64,000 nt of DNA from Enterobacteriaceae bacterium (GCA_031261005.1 JAISKF010000014.1:28058-92057), one strand, 5' to 3'. Shown: positions 30,006 to 41,188, counted from the stretch's first letter. Program-made: numbers and translations. Notes: a model not told the origin generated them from the letters alone.

Positions 30006-30494
30006 CTACCTGCGTCTTGAGAGCTCTTTGATATGAATTAATAATAGGAATATATGTTATGTATTTGTTAATAAAATAACAAAAATGAATAAACATATTA
30101 CTTTTTAGAATATAAATATTTTTCAAATATATTTATATAGGGGTGTTTTTGATATAACTCATTATATATCAATGTATTATTGATATTTTTTAGTTTGGTG
30201 ACTTTGCTTTAAATGAGATTATATGATGTTTAATTATAGATTGATTAATCTATAATTAATGTAAAAGATTATTAATGTGTTTAAACATAGTAACTAAAAT
30301 GAAAAAAAAGTGAAATATATCGGTAGGCTAAGACAGTTTCATCCTAAAAATTTTCATTTAACTAATCTGTCCCTAAAGTTATTTCCGCCTAATTATTTAC
30401 AGGGTTGATTAAAAGTGACTGCTTAATTTAAGGGTAGAAGAGTTTGGTTATACACATTTTCTAATCTCTTCTAACATTTATCTAAATTCAATAA
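30006..30494. other. AT-rich intergenic stretch with a long inverted repeat
   Basis: No intact gene is recognised. A perfect 13-bp inverted repeat is annotated separately. The sequence between 30300 and 30420 contains GACAG/CTGTC-like pairs that could be worn transposon ends, but I cannot support that. Confidence 0.5.
30230..30259. promoter_or_regulatory. Perfect 13-bp inverted repeat (possible operator)
   Basis: The arms TTAATTATAGATT and AATCTATAATTAA are exact inverses with a 4-base loop GATT. It lies 275 bases upstream of the cassette's first gene. It has no T run of its own beyond the arms, so an operator or a worn mobile-element end is as likely as a terminator. Confidence 0.35.
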
Positions 30495-30617
30495 TTACTG
30501 CTTCAAAAGCTCTAATCCTCTGATACGATCAGTCCTAAAAAAATCCCATTCTTTCACCAAAACCTTTCTAGGATTAATAACAACATTTTTGTTAAATGAT
30601 AAGGTCAGTAATAACGT
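30495..30617 (-). pseudogene. Possible 3' remnant of a lost gene (WYL-like end)
   Basis: On the minus strand a 40-codon open stretch ends in VLVKEWDFFRTDRIRGLELLKQ and a stop. The pattern W-x-x-F-R-x-D-R-I-x-x-L resembles the end of WYL-domain regulators. There is no start codon with a ribosome-binding site, and a stop lies just upstream. This rests on a short motif and may be chance. Confidence 0.25.
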
Positions 30618-30631
30618 TTACCTTTATAAAA

Positions 30632-30673
30632 TTAAAACGCTAATCACAATCTACTTCTGCAATTAGCGTTTTA
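30632..30673 (-). terminator. Terminator after the yqjC-like gene
   Basis: Arms AAAACGCTAAT and ATTAGCGTTTT form an 11-bp perfect stem with a 17-base loop. The minus-strand reading ends in a T-rich tail. The fork is symmetric and could work in both directions. Confidence 0.6.
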
Positions 30674-30699
30674 TCTTACATCACATCATAACTAACTTC

Positions 30700-31188
30700 T
30701 TATTTAGCAGCAGGTTCGGTAGTTCCGCTTGCCTGATTCAACTGTTCTTCAAATTTAGTCAGGCGTGCTTTTTCTGCTTCCAGTTTTTTATCTAACTTAG
30801 CGGCTTGTTTTGCTTTGCCTGCATCTAGTGCTTTTTGCTTATCCGCTTCGATTTTCTTGATGTTTTCTTGTCCTTGTTGGACGCGCTTTTCTAACTTAGC
30901 AGCTTGTTTTTGCGGATCAAGCGCGGCTTTGGTGTCGCCTTTGAACTTCTTCACATCGCCTTTAATCTGATTTTTCGCGTTGCAGTTATCAGTCACTTGC
31001 GATAATGCACTTTCCAGACTGGTAACACGATCAGTGTTGTTCTCTGCTTTAGCTTGGGTGATCTGTTCGTTCAGCTTGGCAATTTTAGATTCACAGCCGC
31101 CTTGATGTTTGCCTTTCGCACTGGCGCTGCCAGCACTGATAGCAACAAGCACTAATGGTAATAGAACAACTTTAGTGATGGTTTTCAT
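30700..31188 (-). CDS. yqjC: YqjC/DUF1090 family periplasmic protein
   Basis: This is a small exported protein of unknown function. A signal peptide with cleavage after ASA (about residue 24) is followed by CESKIAKLNEQITQAKAENN, the DUF1090 start, with a second cysteine in VTDNCNAKNQ. The rest is a charged Lys/Ala/Glu-rich coiled coil. At 162 residues it is longer than E. coli YqjC (about 122), by extra coiled-coil and a Pro/Ala tail. AGGAAG precedes the ATG. In E. coli yqjC lies elsewhere (with yqjDEK), so its place here is unusual. Confidence 0.75.
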   Translation of the reverse strand: MKTITKVVLLPLVLVAISAGSASAKGKHQGGCESKIAKLNEQITQAKAENNTDRVTSLESALSQVTDNCNAKNQIKGDVKKFKGDTKAALDPQKQAAKLEKRVQQGQENIKKIEADKQKALDAGKAKQAAKLDKKLEAEKARLTKFEEQLNQASGTTEPAAK

Positions 31189-31217
31189 CTTTCTTCCTTA
31201 TTTAATGTCTCAAGATA

Positions 31218-31297
31218 TATACCCGTCATGCTTCAGGCTCATCGGGACTTGCTTACTCACTTGCCGCTTCGATGCAACTTGAATTATTTAGGGTATA
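31218..31297 (-). repeat. ERIC element (copy B, internally deleted)
   Basis: It starts TATACCCGTCATGCTTCAG and ends TTTAGGGTATA, the two ERIC ends in inverted orientation. It is only 80 bp: the stretch covering the GTGAGCGAACGCAGCCAAC half is missing. Confidence 0.75.
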
Positions 31298-31401
31298 AAT
31301 ATCAATTACGAGTTGATATTAGAGCAGCTATTTTCGCGCTTTGAGTTACCAAAAAAGCGCTATTTTTACTGTGATACAGCTAAAATTTTAGCCTATCCTC
31401 G

Positions 31402-32085
31402 TCATCTTTCAAAATACAGGGGATTGGCTGCCAGCAAATCTTTAGTGAAACCATCAAATATGATATTTCCTTCTGCAACTAACAGTGCGCGCGGTGCGAT
31501 TCGTGCGGCATCATCAAGATTATGGGAGACCATCAAGAGTGTTAATAATTGTTCATCGCACACCTCTTCCAGCAGCGACAACATATCGTAACGCAGGGCG
31601 GGATCGAGGGCGGAGAAAGGTTCGTCCAGCAGCAAAATCGGTTTATCGCGTACCAGACAACGCGCCAGCGCGGTTCGTTGCCGTTGCCCGCCGGAAAGCT
31701 GTGAGGGCAGGCGATGGAGATAATCGATCAAACCTACGCGGCGGCAAATATCCAGCCGTTTTTGTTGCTGCTCTGGCGTTAATTTCAAGCCGGGATTTAA
31801 TCCCAAACCAATATTTTGCTCAACGCTAAGATGGGCAAACAGATTATTTTCCTGAAACAGCATCGATACCGGACGCTGTGATGGCGCTGTATGGCTGTGA
31901 TCCGCGCCGTTTAGCAGTAAACTTCCGCTTTGCGGCATGATAAATCCGGCGATCAGATTCAGCAGCGTACTTTTTCCCGCGCCGCTGGAACCAAGCACCG
32001 CCACGCGCTCACCGGCATTGACTTGTAAATCAAAGCACATATTAAGCGGCGGATAGAGATAACGCAGGTTATTGAGTGTGATCAT
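31402..32085 (-). CDS. thiQ: Thiamine ABC transporter ATP-binding protein
   Basis: This ATPase powers ThiBPQ import of thiamine and its phosphates. Walker A is GSSGAGKST at residues 32-40, the signature is [15 protein letters not shown], and Walker B is [16 protein letters not shown] 32085 gives [13 protein letters not shown], aligned with the E. coli start; a TTG three codons upstream is possible. It overlaps the end of thiP by 17 bases. At 227 residues it is near E. coli ThiQ (232). It is the last gene of thiBPQ. Confidence 0.93.
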   Translation of the reverse strand: MITLNNLRYLYPPLNMCFDLQVNAGERVAVLGSSGAGKSTLLNLIAGFIMPQSGSLLLNGADHSHTAPSQRPVSMLFQENNLFAHLSVEQNIGLGLNPGLKLTPEQQQKRLDICRRVGLIDYLHRLPSQLSGGQRQRTALARCLVRDKPILLLDEPFSALDPALRYDMLSLLEEVCDEQLLTLLMVSHNLDDAARIAPRALLVAEGNIIFDGFTKDLLAANPLYFER

Positions 32086-33691
32086 GGCGTCCAATCAGTC
32101 GTTCAATCAACGTAAACAGGCAAAAACACAGTAACAGCAGTACCAGAGCGGTGACTGCGGCGGATTCGCTGCGATAATTACCGAGTTGTTGATAAAGGTA
32201 GTAAGGCAGCGTGCGGAATTGTTCATTGCCGAACAGAGCAATCACGCCGAAGTCACCGATAGACAGTACGCAGGCAAAGGCTAACGCTTGTGCCATCGGG
32301 CGTTTTAGTGCCTTGAATTCGATCCAGCGCAGGCGATTCCAACCGTTTAATCCCAGCGATTGACAGAGTAATGTGTAGCGCTCTGCCAGATCGCGCATCG
32401 GATTTTCCAGCACTTTTAACGCGTAAGGGATTGCCATCAGCGCATTGGTCAGGATCACGATGCCATCGGCGGATTTTGGCAAACCTACGCTGTTATTGAG
32501 CAGCAGGAAAAAGCCTGTCGCCAGTACAATAGCTGGCATAGCGAGGATCACCATACCGCTGATTTCCAGCCGTTCGCCCCAGCGATTATGGCGTAATTTT
32601 AGTTCACGGCTGCTCCACAGTAGCATCATGGTTAATAGCAAACACAGTGCACCGGAAACGATGGCAATCCGCAGCGAGGTTGCCAGTGCCAGCCAGAGCG
32701 CGGGTTGGCGAAGTACGTTACTCATGGCGCTGTTCATGCCATCACTGATCACGGCAAGCAGCGGTGGCAGAAATAACGCTAAGGTTAACGTTATCAACAG
32801 GGCATCAAAAATTTTTGCGGTCAGAGAATCTTGCGGATCGTGCCATGTTCGTCCGTCCGTATTTCCCACGGGCAGAGATTGGCTAAAACGTTGGCTAATT
32901 AACACGATGGATAAACAGCAAATCAACTGGATCAATCCAAGCAATGCGGCGCGTTGCGGATCAAAATCGTAGGTGAGTGCCTGATAAATCGCTAACTCAA
33001 TCGTTGTGGCTTTCGGTCCGCCGCCCAGCGATAGCACCGTCGCAAAGCTGGCAAAGCAGAGCATAAAAATCAGCGCGCCAGTAGGAAGAAGCTGGCGTTT
33101 GATAGCGTGCCATTCCACAAAACGAAAACGCTGCCATGCGTTCATGCCGAGTTGTGCCGCTAGCTGGCGCTGTTCAACCGCGATCCCCTCCAGCGATTGT
33201 AATAATAATCGGGTTGCCAGCGGTAGATTAAAGAATGCGTGAGCTAATAGAATGCCCTGTAAGCCGTAAGGGGAAAATTGATAATCCAGCCCAAGTATAT
33301 TGCACAACTGTGCCAGCCAGCCCTGTTTGCCGTAGACTGTTAAAATGCCAAACACTGCCACCAGCACTGGCAGTACTAGCGTCATCGCGCATAGTCGCAG
33401 TAACAACGTTCGCCCTGCAAACTGGCGGCGGTATAACGCACCAGCAATAAAAATCGCAGGAATCAGTGAAACCAGCACCGAAAGCGAGGCTTGCCAAAAG
33501 GTGAAACCAATCACATGCCAGAGATAGCTATCACGAAGCCAGCTATCACGCAGCAGCGCGTAAATATCGCCTGTAGGTGAATAGATCCACAACGCAATAA
33601 ACGCCGATAGCGCGATGCCGAGTATCAGCGTTGCCGCGATCAGCCCCGACAGCAGCCAGAGCGGAATTAACGGCTGACAGCGTTTTGCCAT
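32069..33691 (-). CDS. thiP: Thiamine ABC transporter permease
   Basis: This two-module inner-membrane permease has about 12 transmembrane helices. EAA-type loops are seen in both halves ([19 protein letters not shown] and [18 protein letters not shown]). I use ATG 33691 ([14 protein letters not shown]), which matches the E. coli N-terminus and has TGGA upstream; ATG 33703 would add four residues. It overlaps thiB by 25 bases and thiQ by 17, so translation is coupled. Confidence 0.94.
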   Translation of the reverse strand: MAKRCQPLIPLWLLSGLIAATLILGIALSAFIALWIYSPTGDIYALLRDSWLRDSYLWHVIGFTFWQASLSVLVSLIPAIFIAGALYRRQFAGRTLLLRLCAMTLVLPVLVAVFGILTVYGKQGWLAQLCNILGLDYQFSPYGLQGILLAHAFFNLPLATRLLLQSLEGIAVEQRQLAAQLGMNAWQRFRFVEWHAIKRQLLPTGALIFMLCFASFATVLSLGGGPKATTIELAIYQALTYDFDPQRAALLGLIQLICCLSIVLISQRFSQSLPVGNTDGRTWHDPQDSLTAKIFDALLITLTLALFLPPLLAVISDGMNSAMSNVLRQPALWLALATSLRIAIVSGALCLLLTMMLLWSSRELKLRHNRWGERLEISGMVILAMPAIVLATGFFLLLNNSVGLPKSADGIVILTNALMAIPYALKVLENPMRDLAERYTLLCQSLGLNGWNRLRWIEFKALKRPMAQALAFACVLSIGDFGVIALFGNEQFRTLPYYLYQQLGNYRSESAAVTALVLLLLCFCLFTLIERLIGRHDHTQ

Positions 33692-34680
33692 GCCTGAATC
33701 CATGACGTGCGCTGTTCGGCGACTTGCTGCGGGCTAAACTCCAGTGTGATGGCAGGTTTTGGCATATTGGTAAAGGCTTCCGGCAACGGAATATCGATCA
33801 CCGGATACATCCAGTTGGTGGTGGGGATATGCTGCTGAAACGCAGGCGTGGTGATAAATGCCATAAATTCTGCCGCTAATTCGGGCCACTTGCTGGCGGC
33901 AAGCTGACCGGCGATTTCCACCTGCATATAATGCCCCTCGCTAAACGGAGCGGCGGCGTAACGGTTATCTTGTTCTTCAATAATGTGGTAAGCAGGAGAC
34001 GTCGTGTAACTTAAGACCAGATCCGCTTCGCCTTTGAGGAACAAGCCGTAAGCATCACTCCAGCCTTTTGTGACGGTAACGGTTTTTTGCGCTAATTGCT
34101 GCCATGCCTGCGGCGCTTTATCGCCGTAGACTTTCTGTATCCATAACAGCAAACCTTGCCCCGGTGTACTGGTACGCGGATCTTGATAGATCACGCGCCA
34201 TTTTTCCGGGCTTTCGATTAATTCATGCAGGCTTTTCGGCGGATTTTTTAACGTTTGCTGGTTGTAAACAAAAGAAAAATAGCCGTAATCATAAGGGATA
34301 AACGTGTCATCTTGCCAGCCGTCAGGCAGGGTGAGCGCTTGAGTTATTTGTTGATGAGGAACAAACAGACCGGATTGTTTCGCTGCGGCTAACAGATTGT
34401 TATCTAAGCCCAGCACCACATCAGCAGTGCTATTTTTGCCTTCCATCTTTAAGCGATTGAGTAAAGCAGCACCGTCAGCCATCGCAACAAAATACAGTTG
34501 ACATCGGCAATTTTCTTCAAAGGCTTGCTTGATTTTTGGACCAGCGCCCCAGTCAGAAGCAAAGGAATCATAGGTATAAACCGTTAGTCGGGGAATTTTT
34601 GAGGCAAGAACTTCTGAGGCATTGACGGTCAGCGGTGCGGTAATCAGCAGTAGGGCAGCGATAATAAATTTATGCAACAC
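33667..34680 (-). CDS. thiB: Thiamine-binding periplasmic protein
   Basis: This solute-binding protein (TbpA) delivers thiamine, TMP and TPP to ThiPQ. A signal peptide with cleavage after VNA is followed by the family start LTVYTYDSFASDWGAGPKIKQAFE. The 337 residues are close to E. coli (327). AGGAG precedes the ATG. The upstream gap to leuD is only 127 bases and is mostly a MITE-like repeat. The TPP riboswitch that precedes thiBPQ in E. coli is not found, nor is sgrR. Confidence 0.95.
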   Translation of the reverse strand: MLHKFIIAALLLITAPLTVNASEVLASKIPRLTVYTYDSFASDWGAGPKIKQAFEENCRCQLYFVAMADGAALLNRLKMEGKNSTADVVLGLDNNLLAAAKQSGLFVPHQQITQALTLPDGWQDDTFIPYDYGYFSFVYNQQTLKNPPKSLHELIESPEKWRVIYQDPRTSTPGQGLLLWIQKVYGDKAPQAWQQLAQKTVTVTKGWSDAYGLFLKGEADLVLSYTTSPAYHIIEEQDNRYAAAPFSEGHYMQVEIAGQLAASKWPELAAEFMAFITTPAFQQHIPTTNWMYPVIDIPLPEAFTNMPKPAITLEFSPQQVAEQRTSWIQAWQNAVSR

Positions 34681-34715
34681 GTTGTGCTCCTATGGAGAAA
34701 GGTTCCTTTTTGCTT

Positions 34716-34807
34716 TTGCGTAGGGCGGCAATCTGCCGCCCGTTGATTTCACTGTAGTTTAGCGGGCGACAGATTGCGCCCTTACAATGATTAATTTATT
34801 ACTCGAT
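34716..34807 (+). repeat. MITE-like repeat copy 7 (shortened)
   Basis: It holds both palindromes, GGGCGGCAatcTGCCGCCC and a damaged GGGCGACAgatTGCGCCC, and the right flank ATTAATTTATTACTCGATTTACC. Both inverted termini are lost. It fills the space between thiB and the leuD stop codon. Confidence 0.7.
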
Positions 34808-35410
34808 TTACCGTAAAAATGCTAGTTGATTCGCTTCATAAGCGCTGATCGCATCATTATGTTGCAGCGTTAAACCGATGCTATCCAGCCCGTTGATCAT
34901 GCAGTGTTTGCGGAATGGATCGATATTAAAGGCATAACGTTTACCGCCTGCGATCACGACCTGATTTTCCAGATCGACGGTGAATTGCGTTCCCTCCTGG
35001 TTTTCGACCAGTTTGAACAGCTCATCAACGTCGGCTTCGCTTAACGCAACAGGTAATAGCTGATTATTGAATGAGTTACCGTAGAAAATATCGGCAAAAC
35101 TTGGGGCGATCACGACTTTAAAACCGTAGTCGGTCAGCGCCCACGGCGCATGTTCACGGGAAGAGCCGCAACCGAAGTTTTCTCTGGCTAACAAAATCGA
35201 TGCACCTTTATAGCGCGGTTTATTCAGCACAAAATCAGGGTTCGGCTGCTGACCGGCGTTATCCAGAAAACGCCAGTCATTAAATAGATTCTGACCAAAA
35301 CCAGTGCGCGTTACGCGCTGTAAAAATTGTTTAGGAATAATGGCGTCGGTATCGACATTGGCAGCGTCTAACGGTGCAACAATACCAGTATGTTGGGTAA
35401 ATTTAGTCAT
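34808..35410 (-). CDS. leuD: 3-isopropylmalate dehydratase small subunit
   Basis: With LeuC it isomerises 2-isopropylmalate to 3-isopropylmalate in leucine synthesis. The swivel-domain motif [14 protein letters not shown] is seen at about residues 75-88. At 200 residues it equals the E. coli length. It begins 12 bases after the leuC stop and is last in leuABCD. Confidence 0.97.
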   Translation of the reverse strand: MTKFTQHTGIVAPLDAANVDTDAIIPKQFLQRVTRTGFGQNLFNDWRFLDNAGQQPNPDFVLNKPRYKGASILLARENFGCGSSREHAPWALTDYGFKVVIAPSFADIFYGNSFNNQLLPVALSEADVDELFKLVENQEGTQFTVDLENQVVIAGGKRYAFNIDPFRKHCMINGLDSIGLTLQHNDAISAYEANQLAFLR

Positions 35411-35422
35411 GTTTTTCTCTCC

Positions 35423-36823
35423 TTAGCTCAACTTGCGAATGTCAGCAAAACGACCAGTAACAGCGGCGGCTGCTGCCATTGCAGGGCTGACTAAGTGAGT
35501 TCGCCCGCCGCGACCTTGACGACCCTCAAAGTTACGATTGCTGGTGGACGCGCAGCGTTCGCCCGGATTTAAGCGGTCATTGTTCATGGCTAAACACATG
35601 GAGCAACCTGGTAAACGCCATTCAAAACCGGCTTCGATAAAGATTTTATCCAGCCCCTCCTGTTCAGCCTGTGCTTTGACTGGACCAGAACCCGGAACCA
35701 CCAGCGCAACAACGCCCGCAGCAACTTTGCGGCCTTTAGCGATTTCAGCGGCAGCGCGCAGATCCTCAATACGAGAGTTAGTGCAAGAACCGATAAAGAC
35801 TTTATCGATCGCCACATCAGTTAATTTGATGCCGCCTTGCAGATCCATATATGCCAGCGCTTTTTCCACGGAGGCGCGCTCAATCGGATCACTGAAAGAT
35901 TCTGGTTTAGGAATCGTTTGATCGATGGACATGACTTGACCGGGATTTGTTCCCCAAGTGACTTGCGGGGCGATGTCGGCAGCGTTCAGAGTAACAACAG
36001 TGTCAAATTTCGCATCATCATCAGATTTCAGCGTGCGCCAGTAAGCAACGGCTTCGTCCCAATGTTCTGGTTTCGGTGCAAACTGACGACCTTTTACGTA
36101 GTTGAACGTCGTATCGTCCGGCGCGACTAAACCCGCTTTTGCGCCCATTTCGATCGCCATATTACACAGCGTCATACGACCTTCCATCGACAAGTTTTCG
36201 ATAGCTTTACCGCAGAACTCGACTACATAGCCGGTGCCGCCTGCGCTGCCGATTTTACCGATGATCGCCAGAACGATGTCTTTTGCGGTGATCCCTGCGG
36301 CAGCTTCGCCCTGAACGTCAATCTTCATGGTTTTGGCGCGCGCTTGTTTCAGCGTTTGCGTTGCTAATACATGTTCTACTTCGGACGTGCCGATACCGAA
36401 TGCCAGTGAACCGAATGCGCCGTGTGTTGCGGTATGCGAGTCACCGCACACGATCGTCATGCCCGGTAAGGTCATGCCTTGTTCAGGTCCGATAACGTGC
36501 ACAATGCCTTGATACGGGTGATTCAAATCATATAAAGAGACATTGAATTCTTTACAGTTTTTGATTAATTCCTGCATCTGAATACGCGCCATTTCACCGC
36601 AGGCATTGATGTCTTTGGTTTGCGTTGAGACGTTGTGATCCATTGTGGCAAAGGTTTTGCTGGTTTGGCGCACTGGGCGTTTCATGGCGCGTAAGCCGTC
36701 GAATGCTTGCGGTGAAGTGACTTCATGCACCAGATGGCGATCGATATATAACAGCGGTGTTTCATTCGGTGTCTGGTAAACGATATGGGCATCGTATAAT
36801 TTTTGGTACAGTGTTTTCGCCAT
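35423..36823 (-). CDS. leuC: 3-isopropylmalate dehydratase large subunit
   Basis: This aconitase-family subunit carries the [4Fe-4S] cluster. Cluster cysteines lie in [12 protein letters not shown] and in GCSMCLAMN near the C-terminus. The 466 residues equal E. coli. It starts 2 bases after leuB and pairs with LeuD. Confidence 0.97.
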   Translation of the reverse strand: MAKTLYQKLYDAHIVYQTPNETPLLYIDRHLVHEVTSPQAFDGLRAMKRPVRQTSKTFATMDHNVSTQTKDINACGEMARIQMQELIKNCKEFNVSLYDLNHPYQGIVHVIGPEQGMTLPGMTIVCGDSHTATHGAFGSLAFGIGTSEVEHVLATQTLKQARAKTMKIDVQGEAAAGITAKDIVLAIIGKIGSAGGTGYVVEFCGKAIENLSMEGRMTLCNMAIEMGAKAGLVAPDDTTFNYVKGRQFAPKPEHWDEAVAYWRTLKSDDDAKFDTVVTLNAADIAPQVTWGTNPGQVMSIDQTIPKPESFSDPIERASVEKALAYMDLQGGIKLTDVAIDKVFIGSCTNSRIEDLRAAAEIAKGRKVAAGVVALVVPGSGPVKAQAEQEGLDKIFIEAGFEWRLPGCSMCLAMNNDRLNPGERCASTSNRNFEGRQGRGGRTHLVSPAMAAAAAVTGRFADIRKLS

Positions 36824-36825
36824 TT

Positions 36826-37944
<1,119 letters not shown>

Positions 37945-37956
37945 CTAATTTAAAAA

Positions 37957-38050
37957 ATCATATTATTGCTATAAATTTCAAATAATTATGTTTTCGTGGG
38001 GCGGCAATCTGTCGCCCCTACGAATTAATCGTTATTAATTAACCCGTCAT
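37957..38050 (+). repeat. MITE-like repeat copy 8, collapsed to one hybrid palindrome, inside the leu operon
   Basis: The left flank TATAAATTTCAAATAATTATG is followed by GGGGCGGCAatcTGTCGCCCC and then the right flank CTACGAATTAATC. The left arm (GGCGGCA) is of one palindrome type and the right arm (TGTCGCC) of the other, so the segment between the two palindromes has been deleted. It lies between leuA and leuB. Confidence 0.75.
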
Positions 38051-39604
38051 TCATTCTGCGGTTTGCGCTAAACGCTGTTTTTGTTGTTCAACTTGCTGGG
38101 CGCGCCAGATATGATTCAGGACGTGAATCAACGCTTCGGCGGAGGATTCCACAATATCTGTTGCTAAACCAACACCGTGAAAACGGCGACCTTCGTATTC
38201 AGCGACAATATCCACCTGACCTAACGCATCTTTTCCCTGACCTTTGGCGGTTAACTGATATTTCACGATAGAAATTGGATAACCGGCAATACGGTTAATG
38301 GCTTGATACACGGCATCAACAGGACCGTTACCGGTTGCCGCTTCAGAATTGATCTCATCGCCGCAAGCCAAACGCACCGATGCGGTTGCCATTAAATTAG
38401 TGCCAGACTGCACGCTGAAATAATCCAGTGAAAAATGCTCTTGCTCTTCCTGCTGCTTACTGATGAATACTAACGCTTCCAGATCGTAATCAAATACCTG
38501 ACCTTTTTTGTCTGCCAGTTTCAGGAATGCGCTATACAGTTCATCCAGTGAGTAATCATTTTCGGTATAACCCATGGCTTCCATTCGGTGTTTCACTGCC
38601 GCACGACCAGAACGCGAGGTTAAATTTAACTGTACCTGATTAAAACCGACGGACTCCGGCGTCATGATTTCGTAAGTTTCGCGGTTTTTCAGCACGCCAT
38701 CTTGGTGGATACCGGAAGAGTGAGCGTAAGCATTAGAGCCGACTACTGCTTTATTGGCAGGTACAGGCATATTACAGATTTGACTGACTAACTGGCTGGT
38801 ACGGTAGATCTCTTGATGATTGATGTTGGTATGTACGCCCAAAATGTCATGACGCACTTTAATCGCCATGATCACCTCTTCCAGCGCGCAGTTACCTGCA
38901 CGTTCACCGATGCCGTTAATTGTTCCCTCTACCTGACGCGCCCCCGCCTGAACAGCGGTAATGGAGTTGGCAACGGACATACCTAAATCATCGTGGCAAT
39001 GAACGGACAGAATCGCTTTATCGATGTTAGGAACACGTTGATATAACGTTTCGATAATACCGCCGAATTGACGCGGAACAGTGTAGCCCACGGTATCTGG
39101 AATATTGATCGTCGTTGCGCCCGCGTTAATCGCTGATTCAACGATACGGCATAAGTTATCAATCGGAGTACGTCCGGCATCTTCGCAGGAGAATTCAACA
39201 TCGTCAGTATAGTTACGTGCGCGTTTAACGGAGCGCACTGCCATTTCCATAATGTCTTCAAAAGAGCGTTTTAATTTGGATTCGATATGCAGCGTGGAAG
39301 TCGCTAAGAAAACGTGGATACGAAAGGCTTCGGCAACGCGCAAGGCTTCGGCAGCGACATCAATATCTTTATCGACACAGCGCGCTAATGCACAAACGCG
39401 ACTGCTTTTAATCTGACGCGCGATGCTTTGTACTGATTCAAAATCGCCCGGCGAAGAGATTGGGAAACCGACTTCCATTACGTCGATGCCCATGCGTTCT
39501 AATGCCAGCGCGATCTGCATTTTTTCTTTTACGCTTAAACTGGCTTGTAGCGCCTGTTCGCCGTCTCGCAGAGTGGTATCAAAAATAATGACTTGCTGGC
39601 TCAT
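38051..39604 (-). CDS. leuA: 2-isopropylmalate synthase
   Basis: This enzyme condenses acetyl-CoA with 2-ketoisovalerate, the first leucine-specific step. The catalytic TIM barrel begins [19 protein letters not shown], with metal-binding [13 protein letters not shown]. The C-terminal LeuA regulatory domain (feedback by leucine) starts near residue 390. At 517 residues it is near E. coli (523). The leader peptide and attenuator lie directly upstream. Confidence 0.97.
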   Translation of the reverse strand: MSQQVIIFDTTLRDGEQALQASLSVKEKMQIALALERMGIDVMEVGFPISSPGDFESVQSIARQIKSSRVCALARCVDKDIDVAAEALRVAEAFRIHVFLATSTLHIESKLKRSFEDIMEMAVRSVKRARNYTDDVEFSCEDAGRTPIDNLCRIVESAINAGATTINIPDTVGYTVPRQFGGIIETLYQRVPNIDKAILSVHCHDDLGMSVANSITAVQAGARQVEGTINGIGERAGNCALEEVIMAIKVRHDILGVHTNINHQEIYRTSQLVSQICNMPVPANKAVVGSNAYAHSSGIHQDGVLKNRETYEIMTPESVGFNQVQLNLTSRSGRAAVKHRMEAMGYTENDYSLDELYSAFLKLADKKGQVFDYDLEALVFISKQQEEQEHFSLDYFSVQSGTNLMATASVRLACGDEINSEAATGNGPVDAVYQAINRIAGYPISIVKYQLTAKGQGKDALGQVDIVAEYEGRRFHGVGLATDIVESSAEALIHVLNHIWRAQQVEQQKQRLAQTAE

Positions 39605-39660
39605 ATTGTGTTCCTTTTATTTTTTAATCAATTGACCGGTTTCAAACGCTCTGCGAGGTC

Positions 39661-39691
39661 AAAAAAAAACCCGCGCAGTTAGCGCGGGTTT
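39661..39691 (-). terminator. Leucine operon attenuator (terminator)
   Basis: On the minus strand AAACCCGCGC pairs with GCGCGGGTTT and is followed by a run of nine T. It sits 57 bases before leuA, after the leader peptide. It should fold when charged leucyl-tRNA is plentiful and the ribosome finishes leuL. Confidence 0.88.
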
Positions 39692-39713
39692 CTTGTGTCT
39701 AGTCTGAATCTTA

Positions 39714-39791
39714 TCAGTTCGTTTTCCACAAGCCAGCCGCGCAACGAGATGCGAGGAGGAGGAGGCTGAGGAGACGAACAGTAATAAACAT
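39714..39791 (-). CDS. leuL: leu operon leader peptide
   Basis: This 25-residue leader reads MFITVRLLSLLLLASRCAAG then LWKTN. It holds a leucine cluster LLSLLLL, all six coded by CTC. It lies between the leu promoter and the attenuator, as leuL does in E. coli (28 residues, four consecutive Leu). A stalled ribosome at the cluster would prevent the terminator. The start is judged by position and the Leu cluster; the ribosome-binding site is weak (AAGAG). Confidence 0.88.
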   Translation of the reverse strand: MFITVRLLSLLLLASRCAAGLWKTN

Positions 39792-39827
39792 GATTCAGTA
39801 CTCTTAACGAGTTAATAATGGCGTAAA

Positions 39828-39856
39828 TTTGTACGGGATTACTGACACCTTGTCAA
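39828..39856 (-). promoter_or_regulatory. Promoter of leuLABCD
   Basis: On the minus strand a perfect TTGACA (39856-39851) is followed after 17 bases by TACAAA (39833-39828). It lies about 37 bases before the leuL start. Confidence 0.75.
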
Positions 39857-40143
39857 TGGTTATTTTTAGTTCAGATAAAGCGCCAGGTGATTATTCATTG
39901 TGCCGAATTTTTTACTGAATTTGCTTACTTTTACCGTCAATTTTATGGCGTCGCTTTTATTTAGATGAAAAATGCTATTGTTCTATTATGAATAGTTTTT
40001 TATTTTGTATTAAACTGGCTGAATGGATTAAGTGGTTGCTGAGTTCTCATATATAACGTTAGATATACATAATATAAAAACATTTGTATTAGTATGGTTA
40101 TTCGGCGTCCAATGACGGGCTAAATATTATTTAAGGGGTTAAT
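39857..40143. other. Spacer between leu operon and cra
   Basis: In E. coli this interval holds leuO and ilvIH; here neither is present. It holds no open gene. It carries the divergent upstream regions of leuL and cra and a possible Cra site. Confidence 0.7.
40018..40032. promoter_or_regulatory. Possible Cra operator upstream of cra
   Basis: GCTGAATGGATTAAG resembles the Cra consensus GCTGAAnCGnTTCA at most positions. It lies about 110 bases before the cra start. Two core positions differ, so binding is uncertain. Confidence 0.25.
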
Positions 40144-41154
40144 GTGAAACTGGATGAAATTGCGCGTCTCGCTGGTGTTTCACGCACGACAGCTAGCTAT
40201 GTAATTAATGGCAAAGCTAAACAATACCGTGTGAGCGATAAGACAGTTGAGAAAGTCATGGCGGTAGTCCGGGAACATAATTATCAACCTAATGCGGTGG
40301 CAGCCGGTTTACGTGCCGGTCGAACGCGCTCCATCGGGCTGGTTATTCCTGATTTAGAAAATACCAGTTATACCAGAATTGCCAATTATCTTGAGCGTCA
40401 AGCTCGCCAGCGCGGTTATCAGTTATTAATCGCTTGTTCAGAGGATCAGCCGGATAACGAAATGCGTTGCGTTGAGCATTTGCTGCAACGTAAAGTTGAT
40501 GCGCTGATTATTTCAACGGCATTGCCGCCGGAGCACCCGTTCTATCAGCGTTGGATCAACAATCCGTTGCCGATTATTGCTCTTGACCGTGCGCTCGATC
40601 CTGAACATTTTATCAGTGTTGTTGGTGCTGACTTTGAAGACTCCGAAATGCTGGCGTCGGAACTGCGTAAATTTAAATCCGAATCCGTGCTGTATCTCGG
40701 TGCGCTGCCGGAATTATCCGTTAGTCAGTTGCGTGAGCAGGGCTTCCGTCAGGCTTGGAAAGGGGATTCACGTCCGGTTAGTTATCTCTATGCTAATAGC
40801 TATGAACGGGAATCTGCCGCAGAAACGTTATCTCATTGGCTGAAATCGAATCCGGTGCCGCAAGCGATCTACACTACTTCATTTTCGCTGTTACAGGGTG
40901 CGATGGATGTGATCCTGAAAAAACAAGGGCACATGCAATCCGATCTGGCAATTGCAACCTTTGGTGATAATGAACTATTGGATTTCCTTGAATGTCCGGT
41001 GTTATCTGTCGCCCAGCGCCACAGAGAAGTTGCGGAAAGAGTGCTTGAATTAGTGCTGGCAAGTATTGATGAAACGCAAAAGCCAAAACCAGGTTTAACG
41101 CGTATTCGCCGTAGTCTATTCCGCCGCGGCTGTTTAAGCCGCGTTCAGGCGTAA
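40144..41154 (+). CDS. cra: Catabolite repressor/activator Cra (FruR)
   Basis: This LacI-family regulator controls carbon flow in response to fructose phosphates. Its helix-turn-helix at residues about 1-25 ([20 protein letters not shown]) is identical in character to E. coli Cra. A periplasmic-binding-protein-like effector domain follows. The 336 residues compare with 334 in E. coli. It starts at GTG 40144 with AAGGGG upstream. It lies just before mraZ, as in E. coli. Confidence 0.96.
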   Translation: MKLDEIARLAGVSRTTASYVINGKAKQYRVSDKTVEKVMAVVREHNYQPNAVAAGLRAGRTRSIGLVIPDLENTSYTRIANYLERQARQRGYQLLIACSEDQPDNEMRCVEHLLQRKVDALIISTALPPEHPFYQRWINNPLPIIALDRALDPEHFISVVGADFEDSEMLASELRKFKSESVLYLGALPELSVSQLREQGFRQAWKGDSRPVSYLYANSYERESAAETLSHWLKSNPVPQAIYTTSFSLLQGAMDVILKKQGHMQSDLAIATFGDNELLDFLECPVLSVAQRHREVAERVLELVLASIDETQKPKPGLTRIRRSLFRRGCLSRVQA

Positions 41155-41188
41155 CAGCAGTAAAAAAGAAGATAAAAAAAGAAGTCAA

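Noticed and set aside
31340..31375. GCGCTTT/AAAGCGC hairpin with TATTTTT tail on the plus strand near thiQ
   Set aside because: It points opposite to both flanking genes, and there is no plus-strand gene to end; the minus-strand reading lacks a T run.
34681..34807. TPP riboswitch expected before thiB
   Set aside because: None of the conserved THI-box blocks can be found; the space is a repeat and a ribosome-binding site.
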